DNA of 10,676 nt from Rikenellaceae bacterium (GTDB lineage Bacteria; Bacteroidota; Bacteroidia; Bacteroidales; UBA932), in NCBI GenBank assembly GCA_900769145.1, contig CAAGFN010000107.1, positions 1 to 10,676 of the forward strand, given 5' to 3'. Shown here piece by piece: positions 1 to 7,500 of this stretch (its first letter is position 1; each line of letters begins with the position of its first letter). Both the position numbers and the translations under genes were made by a program. The notes under the pieces were generated by a model. That model made no database searches. It worked only from the letters and a program-made list of their open reading frames with translations, and was not told the origin of the DNA.

Positions 1-479
1 TCCCCGATTTTCATCTCCAGGCCGAGTTCCACGGCGATTTGGCGGGCCCTTATCATTGTTTCCTGCTCACGGGCGATTGCCTCCTGCCACTTCTCGATAT
101 CGAGCTGCTTGGCCCTCCTGTAGATACGTTTGAGTTCGGCAGTCTCCGGGTCGATTCCCCGGCACTTCATCTGGCGACCCACAAGCGGGCCTTCCAGTGT
201 CACGATGCCAAGGTCGTGGCCGCTCTGAGCTTCCACAATGACCATGTCGCCCATCTTGATACTCTGGCCGGAAGTATTGACATAGAAGCCTTTGCGGGTA
301 TTCTTGAACCTTACCTCGAATATCTCCGCAAACTGGTTCTGGGTCACGCCCTGCAGCCAGTTGTAGTCCTCGAGCTTGCAACAGCCCCGTCTATATGTGC
401 AATTCAGTTCGTCCTTCTCATTGCGGGTCACCGTACATCCACGGCTACAATCGAACTGAACATTCTCATTGTTATCCAT
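1..479 (-). CDS. ricT: RicT/YaaT-type PSP1-domain protein, C-terminus cut by left edge
   Basis: The reading frame starts at the ATG at 479-477 and stays open for 159 codons to the window edge, so only the N-terminal part is present. The segment around residues 46-110 (NQFAEIFEVRFKNTRKGFY, then MGDMVIVEAQSGHDLGIV) matches the start of the PSP1 domain, and residues 111-159 form the charged helical stretch typical of the family. The N-terminus is rich in cysteines (C11, C15, C27, C33, C34, plus C106). In Bacillus subtilis RicT is part of an Fe-S containing complex with RicA and RicF that affects RNA maturation and development; whether the Bacteroidota protein does the same is not established. 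It follows holB after 56 nt, an order that recalls holB-yaaT in Firmicutes and supports the call. It is probably the last visible gene of the trxA operon. Family assignment is confident; the function is inferred. Confidence 0.85.
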   Translation of the reverse strand, partial: MDNNENVQFDCSRGCTVTRNEKDELNCTYRRGCCKLEDYNWLQGVTQNQFAEIFEVRFKNTRKGFYVNTSGQSIKMGDMVIVEAQSGHDLGIVTLEGPLVGRQMKCRGIDPETAELKRIYRRAKQLDIEKWQEAIAREQETMIRARQIAVELGLEMKIG

Positions 480-509
480 ATATCAATGGTTATTAATATC
501 TTACGCTAC

Positions 510-530
510 CACGCCCCGCATTTGCGGGAC
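510..530. repeat. Short perfect hairpin between holB and ricT
   Basis: The 56-nt gap between the holB stop and the ricT start contains a perfect inverted repeat, CCCGCA (515-520), TT, TGCGGG (523-528). The core is GC-rich and can form a short stem, realistically with a four-base loop. Neither side carries a T-run, so it is not a convincing intrinsic terminator. It might pause or partly attenuate transcription into ricT, or protect an mRNA end. No promoter matching the Bacteroidetes pattern was seen in the gap. Confidence 0.5.
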
Positions 531-535
531 TTGTA

Positions 536-1648
536 CTATTTAATGCTGACAAAAAGCCTGTCAACAAGGTTGGTAAACACAATCTTCTGATTGACATTGC
601 GTTCCACCATTTTGTACGCCCTGCTGAGAGCCGCCTCAGCCCTGCCGCAGAATGAATCTCCGCAACGTTCAGCGACATTGGCAAAAAACTCCATCTCGTC
701 CGGCCTTACTCCGGAAATATCCTTCATCCCGGAACGGAGCATATAAATCTTCCTGACGCAGTCCCCGGCAAATTTGCAGAATGCCTTCTGCTTCTCCCTC
801 GAATCCAATGCCGCCAAAGCGTCCCCGGCATCAAGGGTCCCGAGAAGATTGCGGTCCAGCACATTGTCCATCAATGATGTGAAAAGATCCATCATCATCA
901 CGTTCCTGTCCTTTTCATCCAGACTGCGTATCGCATTGCCCATACTTCCGGAGGCGAAATCGGCAGCATACTTCGCAGCCTCTCCGTCAATCCCGGTCCA
1001 CCGTGGCAATGCCGCCGCTATCTCGTCCGCTGTTGCAGGCAGCACCCTTATCATCTGGCATCGGGACGAGATGGTCTTGAGCACCCGCTCCGGGGCGTGA
1101 GTCACGAAGAGGAACAATGTCTTCTCCGACGGCTCCTCCACAATCTTGAGCAACCTGTTGGAAGCCTCAGCCTGCATCTTCTCCGGCAGCCAGACTACCA
1201 CGGCCCTGTAACCTTCTGAAAATGAAGACAATGACAATTGCGTCAGAATGTTCTTCGCATCCGCTACCGAGATATTGGAAGATTTCTTCTCGATACCCAG
1301 AGCCTCATAAAGTTCATTCTCGGTAAAGTACGGGTTCTTCGCAAAGAGTTCCCGCCACTGCGGAAGGAAAGTCGATGATGTGACCTTTTCGCCCGATACC
1401 GGGAATATGAAATGCAGGTCAGGGTATATCAGTTTCGTTATCTGGTTGCAGACAGGACACTCCCCGCAGGAATCCCCGTCCTCCTTATGCCGGCAGTTCA
1501 GGTACTGGAAAAATGCCAATGCCAATGCGAGTCCGCCGCAGCCCTCATTCTCGTGGAAAATCATGGCGTGCGGTATCCTGCCGCTGTCAGCCATGCCGAC
1601 AAGCGCCCGCTTCACATCAGCGTTACCTATGACGTCACTGAACCTCAC
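536..1648 (-). CDS. holB: DNA polymerase III subunit delta' (clamp loader)
   Basis: Delta' is the clamp-loader subunit that works with delta and DnaX (tau/gamma) to place the beta clamp on DNA. With the GTG start chosen here the protein has 370 residues and begins MRFSDVIG, the usual family start. An in-frame ATG at 1681 would add 11 residues and overlap the upstream gene by 37 nt. The GTG forms a GTGA overlap with the upstream stop and has AGGA just upstream. The nucleotide site is degenerate (HENEGCGG, 32-39, with no GKT/GKS), as in many delta' proteins. Four cysteines, C52, C61, C64 and C67, form the zinc module. NRLLKIVEEP (164-173) is a family motif, and SRC (195-197) carries the arginine finger that acts on DnaX ATP sites. 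Residues after about 215 form the helical collar region. The protein is complete. Confidence 0.93.
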   Translation of the reverse strand: MRFSDVIGNADVKRALVGMADSGRIPHAMIFHENEGCGGLALALAFFQYLNCRHKEDGDSCGECPVCNQITKLIYPDLHFIFPVSGEKVTSSTFLPQWRELFAKNPYFTENELYEALGIEKKSSNISVADAKNILTQLSLSSFSEGYRAVVVWLPEKMQAEASNRLLKIVEEPSEKTLFLFVTHAPERVLKTISSRCQMIRVLPATADEIAAALPRWTGIDGEAAKYAADFASGSMGNAIRSLDEKDRNVMMMDLFTSLMDNVLDRNLLGTLDAGDALAALDSREKQKAFCKFAGDCVRKIYMLRSGMKDISGVRPDEMEFFANVAERCGDSFCGRAEAALSRAYKMVERNVNQKIVFTNLVDRLFVSIK

Positions 1649-2628
1649 GACTTCCTCATTGATACGAAATCTGCTATGCATGAGAGCATTTCGACATCGG
1701 CACCGCCCCCGAGAGGCCTGAGTTGGATCTTGGCATTCTCCACATATTCCGAAAGCTTCGAGCAGGCATATTCAATGCCTCCCCTCTCCCTTACGAAACT
1801 TACTATCCTGCCTTGATATTCAGGATGCTCGTCAATGTCACAAACCATCTTCCTGACTTCCCTTGCCTCATCCGCCCCGACATTGGCCAAAGCACCTATG
1901 AGGGGAAGCGTTATCTTCCTCTCCCTCAGGTCATTGCCCACAGGCTTTCCTATCGAGGAATCCCCGTCATAATCAAGGATATCATCCTTTATCTGGAAGG
2001 CCATTCCAACAGTCCTGGCATAGTTCCTGACGGCCTTTCTCGCCTCGTCGGAAGCACTTACTGAGACAGCGCCGGAGACCATGGAGGCCTCGAAGAGCGA
2101 AGCGGTCTTGCTGTAGATTATCCTGTTATAGTCGGCTTCCATGGTATCGCCCGCTTCCGCTTTCTGGAGCTGAAGCAGTTCTCCCTCGGCAAGGTCAGAC
2201 AAGGTCTTGGCAAAGATGCGGATGACCTGTGACGAAGAATTGTCCGATTTCAGGATATTCTCCATAGCCTTTACCAGCCAGAAATCCCCGAGCAGGACCG
2301 ATGCCCGGCCGCCAAGCAGCGACATCACGGTAGGCATTCCCCTGCGCTGCCTGCTGTCATCGGCTACGTCGTCGTGCAGCAGGGTCGCATTGTGCAGAAG
2401 TTCGGAGGCGGCCGCATATCTCACGGTATCGTCGGTCACGAAGCCACCGGAGCAGGCCCTGGCAGCAAGCAATGTCAGGACCGGCCTGAGCTGCTTGCCT
2501 GAATGCGAAAGAATCGACTTGTTGGTTTTGTCCAGCAAATCGATGTCCGAGGCAATCGAAGCCTCTATTACCGAGATGACCCTGTCCAGGTCATTCCTCA
2601 AAATATCCTTGATGGCTTTAAAATCCAT
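1645..2628 (-). CDS. Long-chain all-trans polyprenyl diphosphate synthase
   Basis: This 327-residue enzyme condenses isopentenyl diphosphate onto an allylic primer to build a long prenyl chain, most likely the menaquinone side chain. It shows every expected motif: GKQLRP (44-49), first aspartate-rich motif DDVAD (86-90), QRRG (94-97), second aspartate-rich motif DDILD (215-219) preceded by FQIK, and GKPVGNDLRERKITLP (227-242). The fifth residue before the first motif is a small alanine (A81) rather than an aromatic one, as in IspB-type long-chain enzymes, which argues against a farnesyl synthase. The product length cannot be read from sequence; octaprenyl (IspB-like) and heptaprenyl are both possible, so no symbol is given. 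The ATG lies one base after the stop of the upstream LOG gene, and its TGA overlaps the holB GTG. Both junctions suggest coupled translation. Confidence 0.93.
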   Translation of the reverse strand: MDFKAIKDILRNDLDRVISVIEASIASDIDLLDKTNKSILSHSGKQLRPVLTLLAARACSGGFVTDDTVRYAAASELLHNATLLHDDVADDSRQRRGMPTVMSLLGGRASVLLGDFWLVKAMENILKSDNSSSQVIRIFAKTLSDLAEGELLQLQKAEAGDTMEADYNRIIYSKTASLFEASMVSGAVSVSASDEARKAVRNYARTVGMAFQIKDDILDYDGDSSIGKPVGNDLRERKITLPLIGALANVGADEAREVRKMVCDIDEHPEYQGRIVSFVRERGGIEYACSKLSEYVENAKIQLRPLGGGADVEMLSCIADFVSMRKS

Positions 2629-2629
2629 T

Positions 2630-3151
2630 TTAGAGCATCTCCATCAGTTCATCCACAGTAGCAGGGAATGAAATCAGCTTTCTGGAAGCCTCATCCAGCA
2701 TCCCGGTGGATACGTAAAAATCCAGCAGTTCAATGAACTTGTCATAGAAACCGCCAATGTTCAAGGCCATTATCCTGCCCGGATATTTCCCCAGTTTGGC
2801 AAGTGTCAGGGTTTCCACAAGTTCGTCCAGGGTCCCGATACCGCCCGGAAGAGCAATGGCTGCACACGTCCCTTCCCGCATCTTCTCCTTGCGCTCGGAC
2901 ATCGTATCAGTCCAGACAAGGGATGAAAGTCCGGGATAGGCAAATTCTTCCATGAAGCGGGGCAAAATCCCGACATGTACACCGCCACATTCCTCCACGG
3001 TCTTGGATACGACGCCCATAGTACCTTTCACGGTGCCTCCCGATACGATTTCGTACCCCTTCATGCAGGCCCTGCGGACAAAATCTGCGGCCGCATTGTC
3101 ATAGGACGGGTCAATGCCATAGCTCGCAGAGCAGAAAATCACTATTCTCAT
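2630..3151 (-). CDS. LOG-family nucleoside 5'-monophosphate phosphoribohydrolase (TIGR00730-type)
   Basis: This 173-residue protein has the Rossmann-like LOG (Lonely Guy) fold. The start MRIVIFCSAS is standard, and the signature PGGIGTLDE (102-110) is intact, as is the M-x-ERK motif (M84, E86, R87, K88) that helps form the active site between two subunits. LOG enzymes split the N-glycosidic bond of nucleoside monophosphates, releasing base and ribose 5-phosphate; plant members activate cytokinins, while many bacterial members act on AMP or have unknown substrates. The usual GGG..GLMG loop reads GGTVKGTMG here (38-46), a modest departure. The gene starts 3 nt after the outer-membrane protein gene and ends 1 nt before the polyprenyl synthase. 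No cytokinin-making prenyltransferase is seen, so a general role in nucleotide salvage is more likely than hormone production. Confidence 0.88.
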   Translation of the reverse strand: MRIVIFCSASYGIDPSYDNAAADFVRRACMKGYEIVSGGTVKGTMGVVSKTVEECGGVHVGILPRFMEEFAYPGLSSLVWTDTMSERKEKMREGTCAAIALPGGIGTLDELVETLTLAKLGKYPGRIMALNIGGFYDKFIELLDFYVSTGMLDEASRKLISFPATVDELMEML

Positions 3152-3154
3152 ACT

Positions 3155-3826
3155 CTAGAAGAAAAAAGCCAGGGAAACGGTCACGCCATTGAAATTGCGG
3201 CCATCCTTGAACGCATCCCTAATCTGGGTGCCGACATCGTTCAACTTGCCGGTTTCATTGTACAGGGAGCCGAAATTCCAATAATACTTGACCGAAGCCT
3301 GAAGTTTCCAGATATCGATTCCGGCACCGAGTCCGAGACCATATTCCCATCTCGAAAGCCCGGCCTGGCCGAATGAGGTAGTCTTGAGAGTGACGCCGGA
3401 GGTGGAACTCCTGGCCTTGGCCTGAATTCCGTAACCGACGAAAGGCTCCATGAAGATATATGGCCTGAGGACCACCAAATCAGGTCCCCACTGTATCTGG
3501 ACAGGGATTTCCAGATAGTTGACCTTGGCATTCATGTCAGCCGGTGACTCCGTGCCTTCCTCTACCTTGGTGCCGTCAAGCCTGGTTCCCTTGGCCTGAT
3601 AGAGCAGGGATGGCTGGATGGCGAAACCCATTGCAATAGGTATCTGTCCGGTGAGACCGAAATGGTATCTGCCCAGCGAGCTTGCGTCCCAATTCTTAGG
3701 ATTAGAGGAGGAGGATGTGAATCCGGCGGTAAGGCCAACTCTTGCGTGGCCCCTGCTCGCAGCCGCAGACGGCACGCAGGCAAGAACCAGGCAGGAGATA
3801 ATGATTGCAAAAACCTTCTTCATCAT
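3155..3826 (-). CDS. PorT-like outer-membrane beta-barrel protein
   Basis: The 223-residue product has a basic N-terminus and a hydrophobic signal peptide (about residues 1-23, probable cleavage after SAAA). The rest alternates polar and apolar residues in short strands with glycine and aromatic residues, and the chain ends in FFF, as is usual for barrel proteins recognised by the BAM machinery. It fits the general outer-membrane beta-barrel family (OMP_b-brl_2 / porin family) common in Bacteroidota; about eight strands seem likely. PorT itself belongs to type IX secretion, but this group is broad and no such role can be assigned. C17 lies in a weak lipobox-like context (LVLAC), yet cleavage by signal peptidase I looks more likely. 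Its ATG overlaps the thioredoxin TAA by one base (TAATG); a second ATG follows immediately. Confidence 0.8.
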   Translation of the reverse strand: MMKKVFAIIISCLVLACVPSAAASRGHARVGLTAGFTSSSSNPKNWDASSLGRYHFGLTGQIPIAMGFAIQPSLLYQAKGTRLDGTKVEEGTESPADMNAKVNYLEIPVQIQWGPDLVVLRPYIFMEPFVGYGIQAKARSSTSGVTLKTTSFGQAGLSRWEYGLGLGAGIDIWKLQASVKYYWNFGSLYNETGKLNDVGTQIRDAFKDGRNFNGVTVSLAFFF

Positions 3827-4140
3827 TACAGGATTGCATCAATCTTCCCGGTAATGGTAGCCTTGGGAGCGGCTCCGACCAGACGGTCGACAACCTGGCC
3901 ACCCTTGAAGAAAAGAAGCGTCGGAATGCTCCTGATACCGTACTGGGCAGCAATCTCGTCGCAGTCGTCCACATTGCACTTTACGACTTCAGCCTTGCCC
4001 TCATACTCACCGGCAATCTCCTCCACAATCGGAGAAATAGCGCGGCAAGGTCCGCACCATGTTGCCCAGAAATCCACTACCACCGGAATCGGACCGGCGA
4101 TGATATCTGCGAAGTTCGCAGTTGTAACTACTTTTGCCAT
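3826..4140 (-). CDS. trxA: Thioredoxin
   Basis: This is a complete 104-residue thioredoxin, the usual family length, which reduces disulfides in cytoplasmic proteins using electrons from thioredoxin reductase. The active site WCGPC is at 28-32, the buried acidic residue is D23 in VVDFWA, and the cis-proline is P73 in SIPT. There is no signal peptide, so it acts in the cytoplasm. The frame is open further upstream to 4254, but that stretch would cross the promoter and inverted repeat and encodes unrelated sequence, so the ATG at 4140 giving MAKVVTTANF is chosen. It is the first gene after a strong promoter match and appears to head the operon running down to ricT. Two additional cysteines (C55, C60) lie outside the active site. 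Confidence 0.96.
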   Translation of the reverse strand: MAKVVTTANFADIIAGPIPVVVDFWATWCGPCRAISPIVEEIAGEYEGKAEVVKCNVDDCDEIAAQYGIRSIPTLLFFKGGQVVDRLVGAAPKATITGKIDAIL

Positions 4141-4166
4141 AACAATCAATTTTTTAATCAATTCTA

Positions 4167-4197
4167 CAAATATAAACAATTGGTGCGTCTTTCCAAA
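4167..4197 (-). promoter_or_regulatory. Bacteroidetes-type promoter of the trxA operon
   Basis: Read on the minus strand, TTTG (4197-4194) is followed by a 19-nt spacer and then TATATTTG (4174-4167). This matches the Bacteroidetes sigma-ABfr pattern TTTG, N19-21, TAnnTTTG at every defined position. Transcription would begin near 4164 and leave a leader of about 23 nt that is A/T-rich and lacks a Shine-Dalgarno sequence, as is normal in the phylum. It is the best promoter match noticed in the window and explains expression of the genes from thioredoxin to ricT. Confidence 0.75.
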
Positions 4198-4216
4198 AAA
4201 CGCACCAATCATTGTT
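4175..4216. repeat. Inverted repeat overlapping the trxA promoter; operator or terminator
   Basis: The arms ATTGGTGCGT (4179-4188) and ACGCACCAAT (4200-4209) are perfect 10-base inverted copies around an 11-base loop. The pairing can continue with AACAAT (4175-4180) against ATTGTT (4211-4216) if a three-base bulge is allowed. For transcripts coming leftward from the efflux cluster this gives a hairpin followed by UGUUUAUAUUUG, a moderate terminator at best. The loop also contains the -33 box of the trxA promoter and the left arm fills most of the spacer, so a regulator bound here would block that promoter. Both roles may hold. Confidence 0.7.
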
Positions 4217-4226
4217 GAATCAAAGT

Positions 4227-4238
4227 CCCTTCCAAGGG
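4227..4238. repeat. Small palindrome downstream of the PG0541-family gene
   Basis: CCCTT (4227-4231), CC, AAGGG (4234-4238) forms a short palindrome between the stop of the efflux cluster's last gene and the trxA promoter hairpin. It lacks a following T-run. With the larger hairpin just downstream it may help end transcription of the efflux operon, but alone it is weak evidence. Confidence 0.3.
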
Positions 4239-4259
4239 GCCTGATGCTGGTCATCCATT

Positions 4260-4553
4260 TCAGAATGCCTGTACGGCATCCCAGTAATAAGCCTTGAGAC
4301 CGAGCTTCGGAGTCGCCTCGTCCTTGGCCTTGAGGTCTGCCACTATCCCTGCCACCTTGTCATCATCGATGAAGGCCAGCAGACCGTGGTTCTGCTCCGG
4401 CCAGGCGTGGTTTCCGTATCTCGGGATACCGTCAACGGAACCCCTTCCGTCAATGTTCTGCCAGCGGGTGAACCCCCTCTGCCCGTGGGCCTCGAGGACT
4501 TGTACAATCTCCTCGTTGTAGGCCTGGTTGTATGATATAAACAATGCTTTCAT
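4260..4553 (-). CDS. PG0541-family RND-transporter-associated protein, PII-like by eye
   Basis: This 97-residue cytoplasmic protein begins MKALFISYNQ. The frame extends upstream to 4583, but that would overlap the pump gene's end, and the ATG at 4553 lies 13 nt after the pump stop. It resembles the PG0541 family, known as small proteins encoded beside RND pumps in Bacteroidota. By eye it follows the order of a PII/CutA-like fold: a first strand (ALFISY), a helix (EEIVQVLEAHGQRG, 14-27), a second strand, then a loop with GRGS (36-39) and H48 where PII has its T-loop, a third strand plus helix (GLLAFIDDDKVAGIVADLK) and a final strand (GLKAYYWDAV). No ligand or partner is known from sequence. 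Its position as fourth gene suggests a regulator or accessory factor of the pump. Family is fairly sure; the PII comparison is inference. Confidence 0.8.
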   Translation of the reverse strand: MKALFISYNQAYNEEIVQVLEAHGQRGFTRWQNIDGRGSVDGIPRYGNHAWPEQNHGLLAFIDDDKVAGIVADLKAKDEATPKLGLKAYYWDAVQAF

Positions 4554-4566
4554 AACTGATTCATAA

Positions 4567-7500
4567 TTATTTGGCTGCAGCAAGCCTGGCTGCTTTCTTC
4601 ATTTTGCGTTTCTCCTGCCTTGTCGCAAATATACAGTAGATGGTAGGAATAAGCACGAGGGTGACGAGGGTGGAAATTGAAAGACCCCAAGCCACGGTCA
4701 CACCGAGTGAAACCCACATCTCAGAGCCTTCGCCTCCGCCTACCGCCATAGGAATCATACCGAGGACGGTGGTCAACGTGGTCATGAGGATAGGACGCAG
4801 ACGGCTTCTGGCAGCCTCAACAGAGGCCTCGAGAATGCCCATTCCCCTTTCGCGGAGAAGAATCGTGTAGTCAATGAGCACAATACCGTTCTTCACCACG
4901 ATACCGATAAGAATCAGGATACCGATGAGGGCGATGACACTGAGGGCCGTATCAGTAATCCAGAGTCCGAGAAGCACACCCACAAAGGCGAACGGAACTG
5001 AGAACATAATCACGAACGGACTCATGAATGACTCGAACTGGGATGCCATCACCATATACACCATGATGATAATCAGCAACATAAGTATTCCAAGGCTGGT
5101 GAACATCTCCTTCTGGTCCTCGAAGTCTCCGGCAATGTTGGCTGATATCTCGGAAGGAATATCCATATTGCCAAGGATTTCGTTCGCAGCGGCCACACCG
5201 TCACTCATCGCATAACCGTCAGCGATTACACCCTTCACGGTGATTACCCTCTGCCTGTTCTTGCGCTCAATGGTAGGAGGGACCTCCGTCTCAATGACAT
5301 TCCCAAGGTCCTTGACCCTAATCGGGTTGCCGGTTCCGGAATAGATGATGATGTTCTCTATATCGGAGACGCTCATCCTGTAGTCCCGGGCATACCTTAC
5401 CCTGATGTCGTACTCGTCACCGTCCTCACGATAGTAGGAGTTGACGGATCCGCTCATTGCGGCGCTTACGGCAGCAGCGGCAGTGGTGGAGTTCAATCCA
5501 TTGGCGGCAAGCTTTGACCTGTCGAAATCCACCTGATACTCAGGAGTGTACTGGTCACGGCTGAGGGTCACCTCGGTGAATGCCGGACGGGCAAGCAACT
5601 GGTTCTGAATATCCCTTGCAATTCTGTCGGTGGTCGTGAAGTCATAGCCGTAAATCTCTACCTCGAGGGAAGCACCGCTACCTGCTCCTCCCATACCCTC
5701 TGAAACCGTAGCCTTGTGGATTTCAGGATACTTGCTGATATTCGCACGCACAATCTCGGCGATTTCACCGGTCGAACGCTCCCTGTCCTCCATACTTCCA
5801 AGGTTGACATACATCGAGATGATATTGGAACCGTTGGTACGCATACTTGCCATGGCATTGTCGGAGTCGGCCTGACCGAATGTGTAGGAGCACACTGTCA
5901 TCTCTGGGATATCGCGCTTGAAATCCTCATAGAGGCTGGCTGCAAGAGCACCTGTAACCTCCTGCGCTGTACCGGCATTGAGTTCAAGTGACACAGACAC
6001 AAGACCCTGGTCTGACTTAGGGAAGTACTCTGTCTTGAGCTTCGGTCCGAGAAGCACTACAAAGGCCACGAGGATACCGAAAGCGGAGAATATCACAGTC
6101 TTCCTGTGGCGCACGGCCCAGTTGATAACCTTGGCGTAGCCGTCTGAAATCGCATTGAGGCCCTTGTCAATAGGAGTAAAGAGAAGGGTGTGGAGCTTTC
6201 CGGTCTTTGGCTGGGCCTTGAGCATCCTTGAGCACATCATAGGCACAAGGGTAAGCGCAGCCGTAGTGGACACGATCATAATGAAGCTGACAATGAATCC
6301 GAGCTGGCGGAACATAATTCCGGCCATACCTGAAACGAGGGTCAAAGGCAGGAACACGCAGAGCATTGTCAATGTGGATGCGATGATGGAAATACCCACC
6401 TCGCTGGTTCCGTGCACGGCGGCCTCCTTCGGCTTCTCACCTCTCTCAATATGGGTCGTAATATTCTCAAGTGCCACAATCGCATCATCCACGACCATAC
6501 CGATTGCGATGGAGAGTGCCGACATTGAGATAATATTCAGGGTATTGCCTGTCGCAAAGAGATAAATCAGGGATGCGAGCAGGGAAATAGGAATAGAGAT
6601 GATGACGATGAACGTAGCTCTCCATCTTCCAAGGAAGACATACACAACCAGCATTACGACAAGGAATGTGATGATGATGGTCTCCTTCAGGGAGTTGATA
6701 GTATTGATGATATTGTCGGAACTGTCCATCACCTGTGTAATCCTGATGTCTGGAGGAAGAGTCTTCTCAATCTTGGCAAGCTCTTTCTTTACAGACCTGA
6801 TTACATCCACGGAATTGGCACCCGTCTGTTTCTGGATGGAAATCTGGGCGGCACGTCTTCCGTCAGTAATGGCCTCCTGTTCCTTTTCAGCCACGTCGTC
6901 AATGATGGTGGCCACGTCACGAAGGTAGATTGCATTGCCGTCCCTGTAGCCGAGGACGATGTCAAGAAGCTCTGAAGGGTCCTTGAACTCCTTCTGGATA
7001 CGGAGGGAATAAGTCTCCTTGCCTATGTCAATGTTACCGCTCGGAACGTTCCTGTTCTCGTATGCAATGATAGATGAAACCTGGGCGATTGACAGCCCGT
7101 AAGCCTGAAGCTTGTGCGGGTCGCAATACACTTGGATTTCACGGGTAGGCGCACCGGTAACATTCACCGAACCTACACCCTTGATTCTGGCAAGCGGTGT
7201 TGAAAGCTTGTCGTCCAGAATCTTGTTCAGTCCAGGAAGGCTGTGGTCAGCGGTAGCCGACATAATGTAAATCGGCAGGTCATCCATACTGAACTTGAAA
7301 ATCACAGGCGTCGAGGCCTGGTCAGGGAGCGATGAGCTCAGGAGGTCCAGCTTGTCCCTCACATCATTCGTCGCCACATCAATGTCTACTCCGTAGTTGA
7401 ACTCCAGAATAAGCATCGAGATATTCTCCTTTGACCTGGAAGTAATGTCCTTGAGGTCGCTCACACCGTTCAGTCCATTCTCGAGGACCTTGGTAAGGTT

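Noticed and set aside
67..381. Minus-strand open frame in another phase over ricT
   Set aside because: The translation is low-complexity and unlike any known protein; the neighbouring phase gives a clear RicT sequence.
39..590. Long plus-strand open frame opposite ricT and the end of holB
   Set aside because: It is antisense to a recognisable PSP1 coding frame and shows no family resemblance or plausible start context.
3149..3157. Possible fusion or frameshift between the barrel protein and the LOG gene
   Set aside because: The barrel protein ends naturally in FFF and a stop, and LOG has its own ATG with a complete N-terminal strand 3 nt later.
4141..4254. N-terminal extension of thioredoxin to the ATG at 4254
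   Set aside because: It would add 38 unrelated residues and cover the promoter and its repeat; the ATG at 4140 gives the normal family length.
3662..4297. Plus-strand open frames across the barrel protein, thioredoxin and the intergenic gap
   Set aside because: They run through the promoter and the inverted repeat and oppose two well-supported genes; they are chance openings from codon bias.
4554..4583. Upstream start for the PG0541-family gene
   Set aside because: It would overlap the end of the pump gene, while the ATG at 4553 gives the family's usual start and a 13-nt gap.
6155..6565. Plus-strand open frames inside the RND pump gene
   Set aside because: They are complementary to membrane-segment codons of the pump and have no independent support.
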